In this document: positions 62,923 through 64,000 of the stretch, piece by piece
Numbering within the stretch: the first letter of the stretch is position 1
How the letters are laid out: every line of letters begins with the position of its first letter
Assembly: GCA_946480915.1 (NCBI GenBank)
Contig: CAMLLO010000004.1
Span: 62,001 to 126,000, forward strand
Length of the DNA: 64,000 bases
Source of the DNA: an uncultured Sphingobacteriaceae bacterium
GTDB taxonomy: Bacteria > Bacteroidota > Bacteroidia > Sphingobacteriales > Sphingobacteriaceae
Direction of reading: 5' to 3'
Notes under the pieces: model-generated
What the model was told of the DNA's origin: nothing
What the model saw: the letters and a program-made list of their open reading frames with translations, nothing else
Databases searched by the model: none
Program-made: the position numbers and the translations under genes

Positions 62923-63180
62923 AATGGCGTGGCGAATAGTAAAAAAGATTACTATATCAAGGATTTGCCAGGAAATTGGAAAGATGCCCCAAGTCCATAA
63001 TCAACCAAAGATTTCGGCTATAATTACTTTAAAGATGCCAACATACTGGGCATTAAAATCCCATCAGTGATAGTTCTTGAAGAATTTAACTACCTTATCT
63101 ATCCTGAATCGGATAAAATTGCTGTTATTGCGATTTTGGAATCAAAGGACTTTATTTTTGATGTAAGAATCAAAATTTAA
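62923..63180 (+). pseudogene. Remnant of a RES-domain protein (toxin family), C-terminal part only
   Basis: The frame gives YYIKDLPGNWKDAPSP, then TAA at 62998-63000, then STKDFGYNYFKDANILGIKI, PSVIVLEEFNYLIYPESDK and a final FIFDVRIKI before TAA at 63178-63180. The sequence around the internal stop matches the RES family layout: 'LPxxWxxxPxPxSTxxxG', 'LxIPSxIVPxEFNYLINPxH', 'FxFDxRL'. A single G-to-T change (GAA to TAA) would explain the internal stop. The N-terminal half with the NAD-site arginine and 'GGRWN' is missing. RES proteins are NAD-degrading toxins paired with Xre-type antitoxins; none is seen here. The copy must be inactive. Confidence 0.75.
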
Positions 63181-63280
63181 ATGACTCAGCCCGATGGCTA
63201 TAAAAAAATCCAGACGCGGCATCTATTAGTTTTAGAAATGATTTTGCATCTTTTGTAAAAGATCACCGTATATTTTCCTG

Positions 63281-64000
63281 ATGGTCCGAATTCTGTTAGT
63301 GCTTATTTTTTCTTTTTTCTTTTGGGATGTTTATTCTCAGAATGCGGATACGCTAAATAAGACAGAGATTCCCGCTGCAGAACCAAAAGATGCGTTGTAT
63401 TATCAGCGGCAAGCAAAAAGAGAGAGCAATCCGAACTTAGCTTTAGAACTTTCAAAAAAAGCACTTTCCTTACGTAGTTCTGATCAGGATGAAAACTGGA
63501 TTGCCGATGTGAAACTGAACATGGCTTCTTCACTATTACAACTAGGAAGAAGCAAAGAGGCCTTTTCCGAATTCCTTACGGCTGAAAGGATTTACACCAA
63601 AACCGGAAATATAAGTTCGAGAGCAAAAACTCTGTCTCTAATGGCTAAGTTCTATGAACGGAACGCCGCATGGAAAGATGCATTGTATTATTACCAATCC
63701 GCTCAGTTGCTCCAGCAATCAATCGAAGAATTTGGACAGGCAGCAATGATTACACTCCATTTAACCGATATTTCACTTGTTCAAAATAATCTGACAGATG
63801 CAGGCAGGCATGTTTCGTATGCAATAAGGCAATTTGAGAAACTAAACGATAAAACCGGCCTGGGCTTATCTTATGTGAAACAAGCGGAAATATTCAGACG
63901 TCAGGAACAATATAAAAGCGCCGAGTCGTTGATCCTTAAAAGTGCATTACCGTTTTTCCGTTCAACAGGTTACGAGGCTGGCAGGATAGATTGCTTTGAT
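63281..64000 (+). CDS. TPR-containing exported protein, partial (probable sensor kinase N-terminus)
   Basis: An open frame from ATG 63281 to the window end, 240 codons. A signal-like segment (VRILLVLIFSFFFWDVYSQ) is followed by helical repeats with tetratricopeptide spacing: NPNLALELSKKALSL, KLNMASSLLQLGRSKEAFSEFLTAERIY, FYERNAAWKDALYYYQSAQLL and EIFRRQEQYKSAESLILKSALPFF. In Bacteroidota such periplasmic TPR arrays often precede a membrane helix and a histidine kinase or LuxR domain, but that part lies beyond the window. Start choice is by the signal peptide. Confidence 0.75.
   Translation, partial: MVRILLVLIFSFFFWDVYSQNADTLNKTEIPAAEPKDALYYQRQAKRESNPNLALELSKKALSLRSSDQDENWIADVKLNMASSLLQLGRSKEAFSEFLTAERIYTKTGNISSRAKTLSLMAKFYERNAAWKDALYYYQSAQLLQQSIEEFGQAAMITLHLTDISLVQNNLTDAGRHVSYAIRQFEKLNDKTGLGLSYVKQAEIFRRQEQYKSAESLILKSALPFFRSTGYEAGRIDCFD

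Overview
The window looks like chromosomal DNA of a Bacteroidota bacterium, most likely of the Sphingobacteriaceae (Pedobacter-like) lineage. The evidence is a SusC/SusD pair, a TonB-linked receptor with a carboxypeptidase-like N-domain, a DUF4175 protein, a type IX secretion (T9SS) sorting tail on a giant glycoside hydrolase, Bacteroidota-type promoters (TTTG, about 17-19 nt, TAnnTTTG) and a tRNA-Arg(CCT) with no encoded CCA. Species is not determinable by eye. Almost all the DNA is ordinary chromosomal housekeeping and transport. No phage, intact insertion sequence or CRISPR array was seen.

Layout. 1-12 kb: tail of a CysN-like gene, then DUF4175 / anti-sigma-type ATPase / ybeY as a tight operon, pirin, a TTG-started oxidoreductase coupled to uup, two parS-like palindromes, mnmG and a lipoprotein. 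11.5-16.2 kb: gamma carbonic anhydrase, nadB and nadA diverging from a 0.4-kb AT-rich gap that I propose as the replication origin, then thiL. 16.2-25 kb: rmuC, zinc metallopeptidase, apaG, dusB, a CPBP / DUF2007 / cdsA / TonB-like operon, and a PspC-padR operon with a large palindromic operator. 25-33.6 kb: susC-susD, LD-carboxypeptidase, metG, tRNA-Arg. 33.6-40 kb: RND efflux operon plus a small membrane protein of unknown function. 40-47.6 kb: iron-type TonB receptor with a PepSY membrane protein, an SGNH esterase, an aldose epimerase, a lipoprotein amidase, and ahpC with an AhpD-like partner. 47.7-52.6 kb: TetR / TolC / EmrA / EmrB efflux operon with a perfect 28-bp palindrome at the tetR promoter. 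52.7-57.2 kb: cyanophycin metabolism (cphA divergent from cphB and an isoaspartyl peptidase). 57.5-64 kb: a 1779-aa T9SS-exported GH128-like protein, a broken RES-domain toxin remnant, and the start of a TPR protein.

How parts work together. The cyanophycin genes form a complete make-and-degrade set: CphA polymerises Asp and Arg, CphB cuts the polymer to beta-Asp-Arg, and the isoaspartyl peptidase releases the amino acids. The 13.6-14.0 kb gap combines a perfect DnaA box, an A/C-to-G/T switch in third-codon-position bias on the + strand, divergent flanking genes and nearby parS sites. Together these point to oriC without dnaA, parA or parB in the window. Base-composition statements were judged by reading codons, not computed.
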